Assembly (NCBI GenBank): GCA_025350695.1
Contig: JANXXI010000153.1
Location: 1 to 36,649 of the forward strand
DNA: 36,649 nucleotides
From: Acidobacteriota bacterium
GTDB taxonomy: Bacteria; Acidobacteriota; Terriglobia; Bryobacterales; Bryobacteraceae
Direction: 5' to 3'
Translations under genes and position numbers: made by a program
Shown here: positions 9,203 through 17,198 of the stretch, in pieces
Layout: each line of letters opens with the position of its first letter
Numbering within the stretch: the first letter of the stretch is position 1
Notes under the pieces: generated by a model
The model's input: only the letters and a program-made list of their open reading frames with translations
What the model was told of the DNA's origin: nothing
The model's database searches: none

Positions 9203-11527
9203 ATGCGTAGGTTTTCGACACTTGTATTGGCGTTGGCAAGCGCGTCTGCGGCTGACGTGAGTTTCACGCGCGACGTTCAGCCGATTCTGGTTGCGCGCTG
9301 CCAGCCCTGCCATCAAGCCGTGACGTTAGGTGCGAACGGGGTGCGGGTGCTGCGCATGGTTTCCGGCGAGAACCCCGCCATGCCCAAAGTGGGTCCACCG
9401 CTAAAACCGGCTGAAGTGAAGTTAATTTCAGACTGGGTCGCCACAGGCGCGAAGCAGGATGAAGCCTGGTGGTCATCGAAGCCCTTGACGAAGGTGAAGG
9501 TTCCGGCAGCGGGACATCCGCTGGATGCTTTCGTGGTGGCCAAGTTAGTGTCGATGAAGTTGGCCCCGTCAGCTGAAGCAGACCGGCGTACTTTGATTCG
9601 ACGGCTAAGTTACGATCTACATGGGTTGCCGCCTAACCTTGAAGACACAGCAAACTTCATCAATGATAAATCTCCCGAAGCGTATGAAAATCTGGTGGAC
9701 CGACTGCTGGCCTCCCCTCGTTATGGGGAGCGCTGGGCGCGTCATTGGCTGGATGTGGTCCACTACGGCGATTCGCATGGCTACGACAAAGACAAGCCTC
9801 GGCCGAATGCCTGGCCTTATCGGGACTATGTGATTGATGCGTTCAACAACGATAAGCCCTATACGAAGTTTGTAGAAGAGCAGTTGGCGGGCGATGTCCT
9901 TGCTCCTGACAGTCCACAGAGTATCGTTGCTACTGGCTTCCTGGCGGCGGGACCGTGGGACTTTGTCGGCCATCAGGAACTGCGTGAAGGCACGACTGAT
10001 AAAAACCTGACTCGTTTGCTGGACCGCGACGACATGGTGGCGCAGACGATGTCTACCTTTGTCAGCCAAACGGTGCACTGCGCCCGATGCCACGATCATA
10101 AGTTTGACCCCATTAAGCAGTCTGATTACTACGCCGTGCAGTCAGTGTTTGCGGGTATCGACCGCGCGGATAGGCCGATTGATGCCAACCCGGCTGTGTT
10201 TTCGAAGCGCAGGCAGTTACTAAGTGAACGGCGCAAAGTGGAAATCGAGTTACAGCCGCTGCAGGAGAAACTGGACAGTGCTTCGACGCCTGAGCTGGAA
10301 CGGCTGGAAGGGCTGATAAAAGACGCCCGCTTGCTGGCCGCGCACATCGCCGAGCCGAAGACGCCGGACGAAGCAGCTCGAAAGAAGGCGCTGAAGGACA
10401 GGGGCGATGCCGACACGCTGACCCGGAAAGGGTTGCTGGATGATTACATGGGCGCTGCAACAGTAACGCGCATGGCGGAGTTGAGTGGACAACTGAAGAA
10501 GCTGGACCAGGACCTTGCTGCGCTCCCGAAAGGGCAAGCGGTGTATGCGGGGACGGCCTATTTCGTGAGAGCGGGGACGTTTATTCCAGCTCTGACGCCG
10601 CGTCCAATTTCGGTGTTGACGCGCGGCGATGTGAATTCCCCGGGTGCGGCTGCCGTGGCTGGCGCGATTGGCGCACGCTTCCAGCAAGACGACCCGAATG
10701 ACGAAGGCGCCCGGCGCCTAGCTTTGGCGAAGTGGATCACGCGAGGGGATAATGCTCTCACTTGGCGTTCGATCGTTAACCGTGTGTGGCACTACCATTT
10801 CGGCCAGGGCATCGTGGATTCTCCCAGCGATTTTGGGCGAATGGGCGCGCAGCCCACGCATCCGGAGATGCTCGATTGGTTGGCGGCGTGGTTCCGCGAC
10901 GACGCGCACGGGTCACTGAAGCAGTTACATAAGTTAATTGTAACCAGCCAGACTTACAAGCAGTCCGCCGCGAACCGCGAAGACGGGACTAAGCTCGACG
11001 CGGGCAATCAATATTTGTGGCGGATGAACCGCAATCGCGTGGATGCCGAATCGTTACGCGATACGATGCTGGCGGTGGCGGGGAAGTTGGATCTGACGAT
11101 GGGCGGGCCGAGTGTCCGCATGTTTGCCTTCAAGGATGATCATTCGCCGGTGTACGACTATGCAGGCTTCGATCCGAACATGGCTGGAGCCAACCGGCGA
11201 AGCATTTACCGGTTCATTGTGCGGTCGGTTCCGGATCCGTTCATGGATCGGCTGGACTGCCCTGATTCCGCCTTGTTGACGCCGAAAAGATCGACCACTA
11301 TAACGGCAATCCAAGCGCTCGCCGTGCTGAACAATCCTTTCGTTCTGCGCATGGCCGAGGAGTTGGCGGCGAAGGCCGGGTCGGTGGATCGGGCGTTTTT
11401 GTTGGCTCTGGGACGGGAAGCGACAGTGGCGGAGATGGCTCCGTTGCGGGCGTTTGCCGATAAACACGGCCTGGTGAACGCGAGCCGCGTGATCTTAAAC
11501 AGCAACGAGTTTTTGTTCGTGGATTAG
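9203..11527 (+). CDS. Exported heme c protein with DUF1549 and DUF1553 domains
   Basis: 774 residues. Signal peptide MRRFSTLVLALASASAAD. The PSCyt1-type cytochrome domain has heme motif CQPCH (Cys33, Cys36, His37) and is shorter than usual; a candidate axial Met lies in NPAMPKVGPP. DUF1549 (about 100-310) has L.RR.SYDLHGLPP, YGERWARHWLDV.YGDS.GYDKDKPRP, and a second CxxCH (CARCHDHKFDP, Cys293-His297). DUF1553 follows (about 490-770: ALA.WIT..DN.LT.R..VNRVW.HHFG-type, LH..IV.S.TYKQS). These families are common in Planctomycetota and Acidobacteriota, often beside DUF1501, and are thought to act in extracytoplasmic oxidation or polymer use. The function is unproven. AGAGGG precedes ATG. Confidence 0.88.
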   Translation: MRRFSTLVLALASASAADVSFTRDVQPILVARCQPCHQAVTLGANGVRVLRMVSGENPAMPKVGPPLKPAEVKLISDWVATGAKQDEAWWSSKPLTKVKVPAAGHPLDAFVVAKLVSMKLAPSAEADRRTLIRRLSYDLHGLPPNLEDTANFINDKSPEAYENLVDRLLASPRYGERWARHWLDVVHYGDSHGYDKDKPRPNAWPYRDYVIDAFNNDKPYTKFVEEQLAGDVLAPDSPQSIVATGFLAAGPWDFVGHQELREGTTDKNLTRLLDRDDMVAQTMSTFVSQTVHCARCHDHKFDPIKQSDYYAVQSVFAGIDRADRPIDANPAVFSKRRQLLSERRKVEIELQPLQEKLDSASTPELERLEGLIKDARLLAAHIAEPKTPDEAARKKALKDRGDADTLTRKGLLDDYMGAATVTRMAELSGQLKKLDQDLAALPKGQAVYAGTAYFVRAGTFIPALTPRPISVLTRGDVNSPGAAAVAGAIGARFQQDDPNDEGARRLALAKWITRGDNALTWRSIVNRVWHYHFGQGIVDSPSDFGRMGAQPTHPEMLDWLAAWFRDDAHGSLKQLHKLIVTSQTYKQSAANREDGTKLDAGNQYLWRMNRNRVDAESLRDTMLAVAGKLDLTMGGPSVRMFAFKDDHSPVYDYAGFDPNMAGANRRSIYRFIVRSVPDPFMDRLDCPDSALLTPKRSTTITAIQALAVLNNPFVLRMAEELAAKAGSVDRAFLLALGREATVAEMAPLRAFADKHGLVNASRVILNSNEFLFVD

Positions 11528-11536
11528 GAACCAGCA

Positions 11537-12919
11537 ATGAACAGACGGCAATTCTTATTTCATTCCGGTGGCGGACTTGGCGGTGTGGCGCTGGCGCAAT
11601 TGATGGCGGCCGAACAAGGTGGGCTGCATCATGCCCCGAAAGCCAAGCGCGTGGTGCAACTGTTCATGTCGGGCGCCGCCAGCCAGTGTGACCTTTATGA
11701 CTACAAGCCACTGTTGATCAAGAAAGCCGGTGAGCAGTGGGACCCGGGCGAGAAGGTGGAACTCTTCCAGAGTAAGCCGGGTTTTGTGATGAAGTCGCCG
11801 TGGGATTGGAAGCAGAACGGACAATCAGGTAAATGGATCAGCAGCCTTGCGCCGCATGTGGCATCGTGCGCGGACGACATTGCCTTTGTGCATTCGATGA
11901 TCGCGAAATCGAACGTGCATGGGCCGGCGACCTTCATGCAGAATACCGGCTTCATTCTACCCGGATTTCCCAGCATGGGTTCGTGGGTGAGTTATGCGTT
12001 GGGCTCGGCCAATCGGAATTTGCCGACGTTCGTGGTGCTGCCCGACGTGCGCGGATATCCGCCGAATGGGCCATCGAATTGGTCCGCCGGATTTTTGCCG
12101 GCGGCGCAACAGGCGACGATGATTCGGGCGGGCACGGCCAATCCGATTTACGATTTATTTCCGCCTAAGAGCGCTAAGTTCATCAACGAGCAGAGCGAGA
12201 AGGATACATTCGATTTCCTGAAGGAAATGAACCAGCAGCACATGCATGGGCGTGAAGGCGATTCGCGGCTGGAAGCCAGAATTGAATCGTACGAGATTGC
12301 GGCGCGGCTGCAACTGAGTGCTCCTGAGGTGCTGGATCTAACCGGCGAAACGGCGGCGACGAAGAAGCTATATGGCCTGGATAATCCGATCACCGAAGAC
12401 ATGGGCCGACGATGCTTGACGGCTCGGCGATTGCTGGAACGTGGTGTGCGTTTCGTGCAAGTTTGGAGCGGTGCTGACAATGGACATCCGCGACGGAACT
12501 GGGATAGTCATGAGAATTTGGCGAAGGATCATGGCGAAATGGGTACCAGTATGGATCAACCGGCTGCGGCGCTAATCAAGGACTTGAAGTCGCGGGGAAT
12601 GCTGGAGGACACGATCGTCTATTGGACGACGGAATTCGGACGTATGCCGTGCAGTCAAGGAAGTTTGGGCCGGGATCACAACCCGTTTGGGTTTACGTCT
12701 TGGCTAGCGGGCGGCGGCGTGAAGGGCGGTGTAAGTTACGGCGCAACGGATGATTGGAGTTACAAGGCGGTGGAAAAGCCCGTGTATTGTTACGATGTGC
12801 ACGCGACGGTGCTGCATTTGTTGGGCATTGATCATACGCGGCTAACTTATCGGAACAATGGAATTGATCGTCGATTGACCGACGTGCACGGCCATGTGAT
12901 GCGGGAATTGGTGGGGTAG
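11537..12919 (+). CDS. Tat-exported DUF1501 (sulfatase/phosphatase-fold) protein
   Basis: 460 residues. The N-terminus MNRRQFLFHSGGGLGGVALA has the paired Arg and hydrophobic segment of a Tat signal. The body has DUF1501 hallmarks: VVQLFMSGAASQCDLYDYKP, IAFVHSM...NVHGPATFMQNTG, GFPSMGSWVSYALG, RRLLERGVRFVQVWSGADNG..RNWDSH, and TIVYWTTEFGRMPCSQG..GRDHNPFGFTSWLAGGGVKGG. The fold is alkaline-phosphatase/sulfatase-like and the His/Asp residues could bind metal. The gene starts 9 bases after the DUF1549 protein, the usual operon partner, and the two probably work on the same extracytoplasmic substrate. The stop codon sits inside a perfect hairpin. Confidence 0.88.
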   Translation: MNRRQFLFHSGGGLGGVALAQLMAAEQGGLHHAPKAKRVVQLFMSGAASQCDLYDYKPLLIKKAGEQWDPGEKVELFQSKPGFVMKSPWDWKQNGQSGKWISSLAPHVASCADDIAFVHSMIAKSNVHGPATFMQNTGFILPGFPSMGSWVSYALGSANRNLPTFVVLPDVRGYPPNGPSNWSAGFLPAAQQATMIRAGTANPIYDLFPPKSAKFINEQSEKDTFDFLKEMNQQHMHGREGDSRLEARIESYEIAARLQLSAPEVLDLTGETAATKKLYGLDNPITEDMGRRCLTARRLLERGVRFVQVWSGADNGHPRRNWDSHENLAKDHGEMGTSMDQPAAALIKDLKSRGMLEDTIVYWTTEFGRMPCSQGSLGRDHNPFGFTSWLAGGGVKGGVSYGATDDWSYKAVEKPVYCYDVHATVLHLLGIDHTRLTYRNNGIDRRLTDVHGHVMRELVG

Positions 12920-12933
12920 CATTACCCCACCAA
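12908..12933 (+). terminator. Perfect hairpin over the DUF1501 stop codon
   Basis: TTGGTGGGGTA (12908-12918) pairs perfectly with TACCCCACCAA (12923-12933) around loop GCAT. The TAG stop (12917-12919) is inside the hairpin. No T-run follows, so it may be a weak terminator or a 3' stabilising structure rather than a classical one. Confidence 0.5.
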
Positions 12934-13027
12934 CGCATACCGGTTCGGCACGGTCGGCCCGCAACATTATCCAAATTCCATTGGTGCGCGGATTCCGTCG
13001 ACCAGGTGGAAGCGTTGCATATGCCGT

Positions 13028-13411
13028 TTATTCAATCGGCGCTCGATTAATCATGCTAACGGCGGTCTGCTCAAAATAGGGTTCGATCACTTCGCGCACC
13101 TCCGCCGGAAAGGCTGCTTGGTCCAATGCGCGGCGCATCAGTTCCATCCAACGTTGGCTTGCCGCTAAGTCAACATGGAAACGAGCATGCCGCATCCGCA
13201 ACCTGGGGTGCCCGCGCTGTTCCACATAACGCATGGGTCCACCAAAACGGCCAATCAGAAAATCGCGCAGACGCTGCTCTGCTCCAACTAAGTCGTCCGC
13301 AGGGTACATGGGCGCCAGAATCGGATCCCCTGGAACTTGGTCATAGAACGCCCGGATCAATTTTTCGAATCCTTCTTCACCAATGGCTGTGTAAATTTCT
13401 ACTTCGGTCAT
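13028..13411 (-). CDS. Group II truncated hemoglobin
   Basis: 127 residues, the normal length. The sequence shows the trHbO pattern: helix A/B IYTAIGEEGFEKLIRAFYDQV with Tyr at the B10-like place, a DFLIGRFGGPMRYVEQRGHPRLRMRHARF block holding the proximal His (in RMRHARF), and a Trp in QRWMELM at the G8-like place. Such proteins bind O2 and are linked to oxygen delivery or protection against peroxide and nitrosative stress in the cytoplasm. It is divergent from the zinc-ribbon gene at 13462 with 50 bases between. The DUF1501 gene upstream on the map converges on it. Confidence 0.92.
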   Translation of the reverse strand: MTEVEIYTAIGEEGFEKLIRAFYDQVPGDPILAPMYPADDLVGAEQRLRDFLIGRFGGPMRYVEQRGHPRLRMRHARFHVDLAASQRWMELMRRALDQAAFPAEVREVIEPYFEQTAVSMINRAPIE

Positions 13412-13461
13412 CCTTCCAGGCTACAATGTTGAGAGGCAAATCGAGGACAATAGTATTAGCT

Positions 13462-13764
13462 ATGCCGAAACCACTTCCCAGCAAACAGCCGGTTGTGATG
13501 GAACCAGGGACCGATATCTTTACGGGTAAGCCCGGCACAAGAGAAAAGGACAAACCCTATACTGGCGTCACGGGACCGAAAATCCGTTGTCCCCTTTGCC
13601 GTTGGAAACCCAAGGCGAAGGATAAGTGGAACTGCACCTGCGGGTTTCAATGGCACACATTTGAAACCGGCGGCGTGTGCCCTGGCTGCATGACCCAGCA
13701 CACAGCAACGCAATGCTTAAAGTGCGAAGGTTGGTCCGCACATTCAGCTTGGTACAACTACTAG
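13462..13764 (+). CDS. Small zinc-ribbon protein of unknown function
   Basis: 100 residues from ATG 13462 (MPKPLPSKQPVVMEPGTDIF). The C-terminal half has eight Cys in pairs: CPLC, CTCG (C-x-C), CPGC and CLKC, consistent with two zinc-ribbon knuckles, and it is rich in Trp. No enzyme motif is seen. The frame is open much further upstream, but that part lies over the hemoglobin gene and is not protein-like. An ATG at 13426 is a less likely alternative. GAGGA lies 14 bases upstream, rather far. It converges on the ankyrin gene with only 4 bases between stop codons. Confidence 0.6.
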   Translation: MPKPLPSKQPVVMEPGTDIFTGKPGTREKDKPYTGVTGPKIRCPLCRWKPKAKDKWNCTCGFQWHTFETGGVCPGCMTQHTATQCLKCEGWSAHSAWYNY

Positions 13765-13768
13765 TGAC

Positions 13769-16009
13769 CTACCTCTGACTGATCTTGCGATCTTCAACCG
13801 ACATGGAAAGAGCCATCGTCGCCCAAGCCGTTCCCGCAGCGGAAATCCATTGATCGTGTCCATACGGGAAGCCACTGTCGAAGTACGGCTGCACCCAAAT
13901 CGACCGGGTCTTCACATGCCACGAACCATCTTCCGCCTGCGTGTTGCGCAGAAAAGCAATTCCCTTCTTAAACACTGGATCCGTTGTGGACGCCTTGCCT
14001 GAAACCGCCAAAGCATAAAGCGCCTGGCCAGTTGCATAGGCATCTGAAGATTGTTCGGCCAATTGGCTCCATCCGCCATCGGCGCGCTGCGAAGCAGCCA
14101 GTTCTTTCGCCACCGAATCTAACTTTGCCGCCGAACCTTTGGCCCAGGCCAATCCCAACAAGTGAAACGCACGGTCTTGACTTGTCTTCGATGTCGCGCC
14201 TTCAAACCATTTCGCGGCACGTGCGATGGCTCTCTGGGTATCGACCTTCTCGGTATCCGGTGAATAGGTGTTCATCGCGTACACCGCCAACGCCGCTGCG
14301 TTAAACGGGCCAACATTAACCGGAGGCCGCCTGCCTTCCGGCGCGTGCCAACTTCCGTCGGCTGTTTGCATGGCTTTCAGAAAGCGCACGGCCGCGTCCG
14401 TGTAATGATCCTTCGGCGAATGGTTCATCCCCAGGTCAAACAATTCCCAACCGATGCTGCCCACTTGCACGAAGCCCAGATCCATCCCACGTTCCGGAGT
14501 CATGATCATGGACGTAGGTAGCTGAGCAATCTCTTTCGGCGCAGGCAACCCGCGGTCACGCGCAATAGCCGCCGCAGCGGAAGGAAGATCCTGGGCATGG
14601 CACGAATTGCATCCGGCAGTGCGAATGAATGTGTGGCTCTGCTTAGCGAGCAATCCGAACGCCTTTTCCACAGCTTCGGGAATGGGCCGCTTCGTCGGCA
14701 TCGCCGCGGCGGTCTTTTGCTCTTCCACTGTGCCCAACAACTTCGCCACTTCCGTATTCCCGCGTTTTGCCGCCAAAGCCTTGGCTGTTTCCTCATCGCC
14801 CAGACAGCTTGTATCGGCCCCGTTTTCAAGCAGGAGCTTTACAACCGCGATAGGCGCGGTATCGGATCCGGCGGCATACAATAACGGTGAATAGCCCCGA
14901 ACGTCCTGCGTATTGACTGGAGCGCCGGCGGCAAGTAGCATCTTCACCATTTCCAAGTTGCCGGTGGTAGCCGCGTTAGCCAACGCAGTTTCATTGCGCT
15001 TAGTGGCAGCCTTTGAATCCGCGCCGTTGTCCAGTAACAGCCGCACGGCGGCTGGATTGCCGCTGGCGGCGGCATTCATCAAAGCCGTTCCGCCCGCGCC
15101 GTTCTTGGCGTTCACGTCGGCCTGCTTTTCAATCAGCATTCGCATCGCGCCGACATTCCCGCGCGTAGCAGCCATCATCAATACGGTGGCCCCGTTGGTT
15201 GTTGCAAGATTCACGTTCGCGCCTCTATCGAGAAGCATTTTCACAAGCCCATTCGGGTTGCCCAGCGAGACCGCTTGATAGAGCGCCGTGCGGCCATCCA
15301 CGTTGCGATCATTCACGTCAACGCCGGCATCGAGGAGCAGCTTCACTTTAGCGGGATCGTGAATGGCCCAGAACAGCGGCGTCGATTTACGTTTGTTCTT
15401 CGCGCTGGCGTCGGCGCCAAGTGAAAGCAGCAGCTTCATAGTGTCGACCGAGCCGAACCCAGCCGCATGATGCAATAGGGTGGAACCAGCCGTGTCTTGC
15501 GCGGATATGAGGTCTTGATTTTTAACCAGCCGCTTCTTCACTTCGCCCGCATCGGCCGAACGAACAGCAGTGATCAGCACGGCCAGTTTCGGGTCGACAG
15601 GCTTCGCAGTGGCTTCCTTAATGTCGGTGCGGAACTCCGGTCCTTGGTCGATCCATGCCCGCAGGATCCCGATTTCGTCATCGGAGAGCGCACCAGTAGG
15701 TGGCATCTGCAAGCCGCCATCGCCATTGACCAAGCGCCGGATCAATTTGCTTTCGGCCGATTTCCCCGCGACGATTACAGGCCCATAGTCGCCGCCGCGT
15801 AGCGCGTTCTGGCGAAGGTCAAGCCGGAGCCCGGATTGCTGCACATCACCCGCATGGCATGAGTAGCATTTCTGGGAAAGGATCGGCAGGACGTGTTTTT
15901 CGTAGTCGACGTTGACGGTGGCAGCAGGTGGAAGCTTGGCCGGCGACTGAGCGAACGAAGTGTGAAAGGCCAAGGACAGGACTACTGTTGAGGGGATTAG
16001 GATACGCAT
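13769..16009 (-). CDS. Exported cytochrome c / ankyrin / alpha-toroid fusion protein
   Basis: 746 residues. Signal peptide MRILIPSTVVLSLAFHTSFAQ. A PSCyt1-type cytochrome domain has CYSCH (Cys48-His52) and a likely axial Met in LQMPPTGALSDDE (to about residue 130). About eight ankyrin repeats follow (about 150-430, e.g. GSTLLHHAAGFGSVDTMKLL, GATVLMMAATRGNVGAM). A second heme motif CNSCH is at Cys467-His471. The C-terminus (about 510-735) has QTADGSW, QRADGGW and QAEDGSW repeats like squalene-hopene cyclase/prenyltransferase alpha-toroids; those repeats bind no obvious cofactor. The parts suggest a periplasmic redox protein with a protein-binding scaffold. Substrate unknown. Confidence 0.85.
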   Translation of the reverse strand: MRILIPSTVVLSLAFHTSFAQSPAKLPPAATVNVDYEKHVLPILSQKCYSCHAGDVQQSGLRLDLRQNALRGGDYGPVIVAGKSAESKLIRRLVNGDGGLQMPPTGALSDDEIGILRAWIDQGPEFRTDIKEATAKPVDPKLAVLITAVRSADAGEVKKRLVKNQDLISAQDTAGSTLLHHAAGFGSVDTMKLLLSLGADASAKNKRKSTPLFWAIHDPAKVKLLLDAGVDVNDRNVDGRTALYQAVSLGNPNGLVKMLLDRGANVNLATTNGATVLMMAATRGNVGAMRMLIEKQADVNAKNGAGGTALMNAAASGNPAAVRLLLDNGADSKAATKRNETALANAATTGNLEMVKMLLAAGAPVNTQDVRGYSPLLYAAGSDTAPIAVVKLLLENGADTSCLGDEETAKALAAKRGNTEVAKLLGTVEEQKTAAAMPTKRPIPEAVEKAFGLLAKQSHTFIRTAGCNSCHAQDLPSAAAAIARDRGLPAPKEIAQLPTSMIMTPERGMDLGFVQVGSIGWELFDLGMNHSPKDHYTDAAVRFLKAMQTADGSWHAPEGRRPPVNVGPFNAAALAVYAMNTYSPDTEKVDTQRAIARAAKWFEGATSKTSQDRAFHLLGLAWAKGSAAKLDSVAKELAASQRADGGWSQLAEQSSDAYATGQALYALAVSGKASTTDPVFKKGIAFLRNTQAEDGSWHVKTRSIWVQPYFDSGFPYGHDQWISAAGTAWATMALSMSVEDRKISQR

Positions 16010-16041
16010 ACAACCTCCGAGAAGTTAACGGCTTATGCCGC

Positions 16042-16181
16042 CTAGCCTAGGAGCTGGTTGAAAAACAGGGAACAGACAGCCTTTTTTCGCAAAGTACCCT
16101 TCAGAAAAATCAATCTCTTGCGATAGCGAAAAAAGATGTCAGTTTCGCCAGTCCCAATTTTTCAACCAACTTCTAGCCTAG
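16042..16181. mobile_element. MITE-like inverted-repeat element, copy 2, with 9-bp direct repeats
   Basis: A 122-bp element (16051-16172) flanked by direct repeats CTAGCCTAG (16042-16050 and 16173-16181). The plus strand matches the minus strand of copy 1: GTTGAAAAAC near the start, GAACAGACAGCCTTTTTTCGC, the AT-rich centre with AAAAATCAATC, then GCGAAAAAAG and GTCAGTTTCG. Compared with copy 1, one arm lacks about 6-7 bases. It lies 32 bases upstream of the start of the 13769-16009 gene, between it and any distant promoter. Confidence 0.8.
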
Positions 16182-17198
16182 ATGACGCTATCACAGTTGA
16201 GGGATGGGGTCAATGGACTACCACAGCCAAATACTCTACTACCCTGCCCGCCGCCTTCGGCCTGTTTCGGGACGCCAGTGGACATCGCGCCGGCAATTAC
16301 AACGTGTGGTGAGTCTGGACGCAGTTCGGCCCGGGGCGTGAGGCTTTCGTTTTCAGTTTTTCGCGCTAGCGGGCTGCCATTCGTTTTAACTGAAAGACCG
16401 CCGCCGAGCGGTCCGCCTGGTTTGCCAAGCTTGGCGGCGCTGGTTCCCCAACCTGCGCCGCTTTTCCAGTGATTCCACTGTTACAACCCGCCAACTAACG
16501 ATTGAAAAACAACAACTCGAACCAGTTCGAGACCGTCTGCCTTGGAAGGCGAACGGTTTTGCTTGGAGAGTATTCCGGGCCCGGATTCGCTCTCTGGTTA
16601 TAAGCTACTACACTGTGTGAGTGGAGTTTGTGGTTGGACTTAAGTCAAGTGGTTGAAGGTAGGGAAGATGTTTTTGTCGTATCGGTGGGGACGAGGAGTT
16701 TTTGAGGGTGAAATGGATTTGTTTTTCAGATTGGCGGAACGTGCCTTGGTGAATCATTTGAGCCAAGCCTGCGCTGGAGAGCGATCTTAGGGCGGCTATA
16801 GTCGTAATGCAGTGAGTGACCGAGCCGATGGGATATTCTTAGGAAGTATGGAAGGCGTTATCGACAAGCTGAGTCAGATTGTAACTTTACTGGAAATCGT
16901 ACAATGAATTACCGAAAGGGCCACTTTCAAGGCGTGCAATCAAGACTGATTTTGAAGGTAAGTTGGGATACTGAATACGAACCCCGGAGACTAAAATACC
17001 GAAAAACTTCTGTCCGATCATGGTAGTTACAAGGAACACTTTCGAAACCTCTGCGGCCTATGCGATGAATGAATTCGGGCAATCGAAGAGGTTGCCAAGA
17101 GGCTACCTAAAAATGATAGGACTTAGCGTGATTATCAAGCGGTTGTCGCATAGTGATCAACGATGGTTTTTATCAGCTAAGTCAATGAAGGAATCCTC
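16182..17198. other. About 1 kb without an intact gene; local palindromes and broken reading frames
   Basis: No convincing complete gene is seen. There is a hairpin CTCGAA-CCAG-TTCGAG at 16517-16532, a weaker stem at 16532-16557 followed by TTTT, and a 12-base palindrome TCCGGGCCCGGA at 16574-16585. Base composition from about 16600 looks more AT-rich than the neighbours. From 16849 several short stretches look protein-like in shifting frames: MEGVIDKLSQIVTLLEIVQ behind a good AGGAAGT, then MNYRKGHFQG from 16905, then SDHGSYKEHFRNLCGLCDE from 17013 and IRAIEEVAKRLPKNDRT. Stops and frame changes separate them, so this could be a decayed gene. Confidence 0.4.

Noticed and set aside
13126-13461. 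Upstream extension of the zinc-ribbon gene
   Set aside because: It lies antisense to the hemoglobin gene and its residues show no conserved pattern.
16182-16472. A 96-residue open frame after the second element
   Set aside because: Pro/Ser/Arg-rich, no SD, begins at the edge of the duplicated target site, no domain pattern; probably chance.
16532-16560. Stem followed by TTTT that might be a terminator
   Set aside because: The stem has two internal mismatches and no gene ends upstream on that strand within 300 bases.
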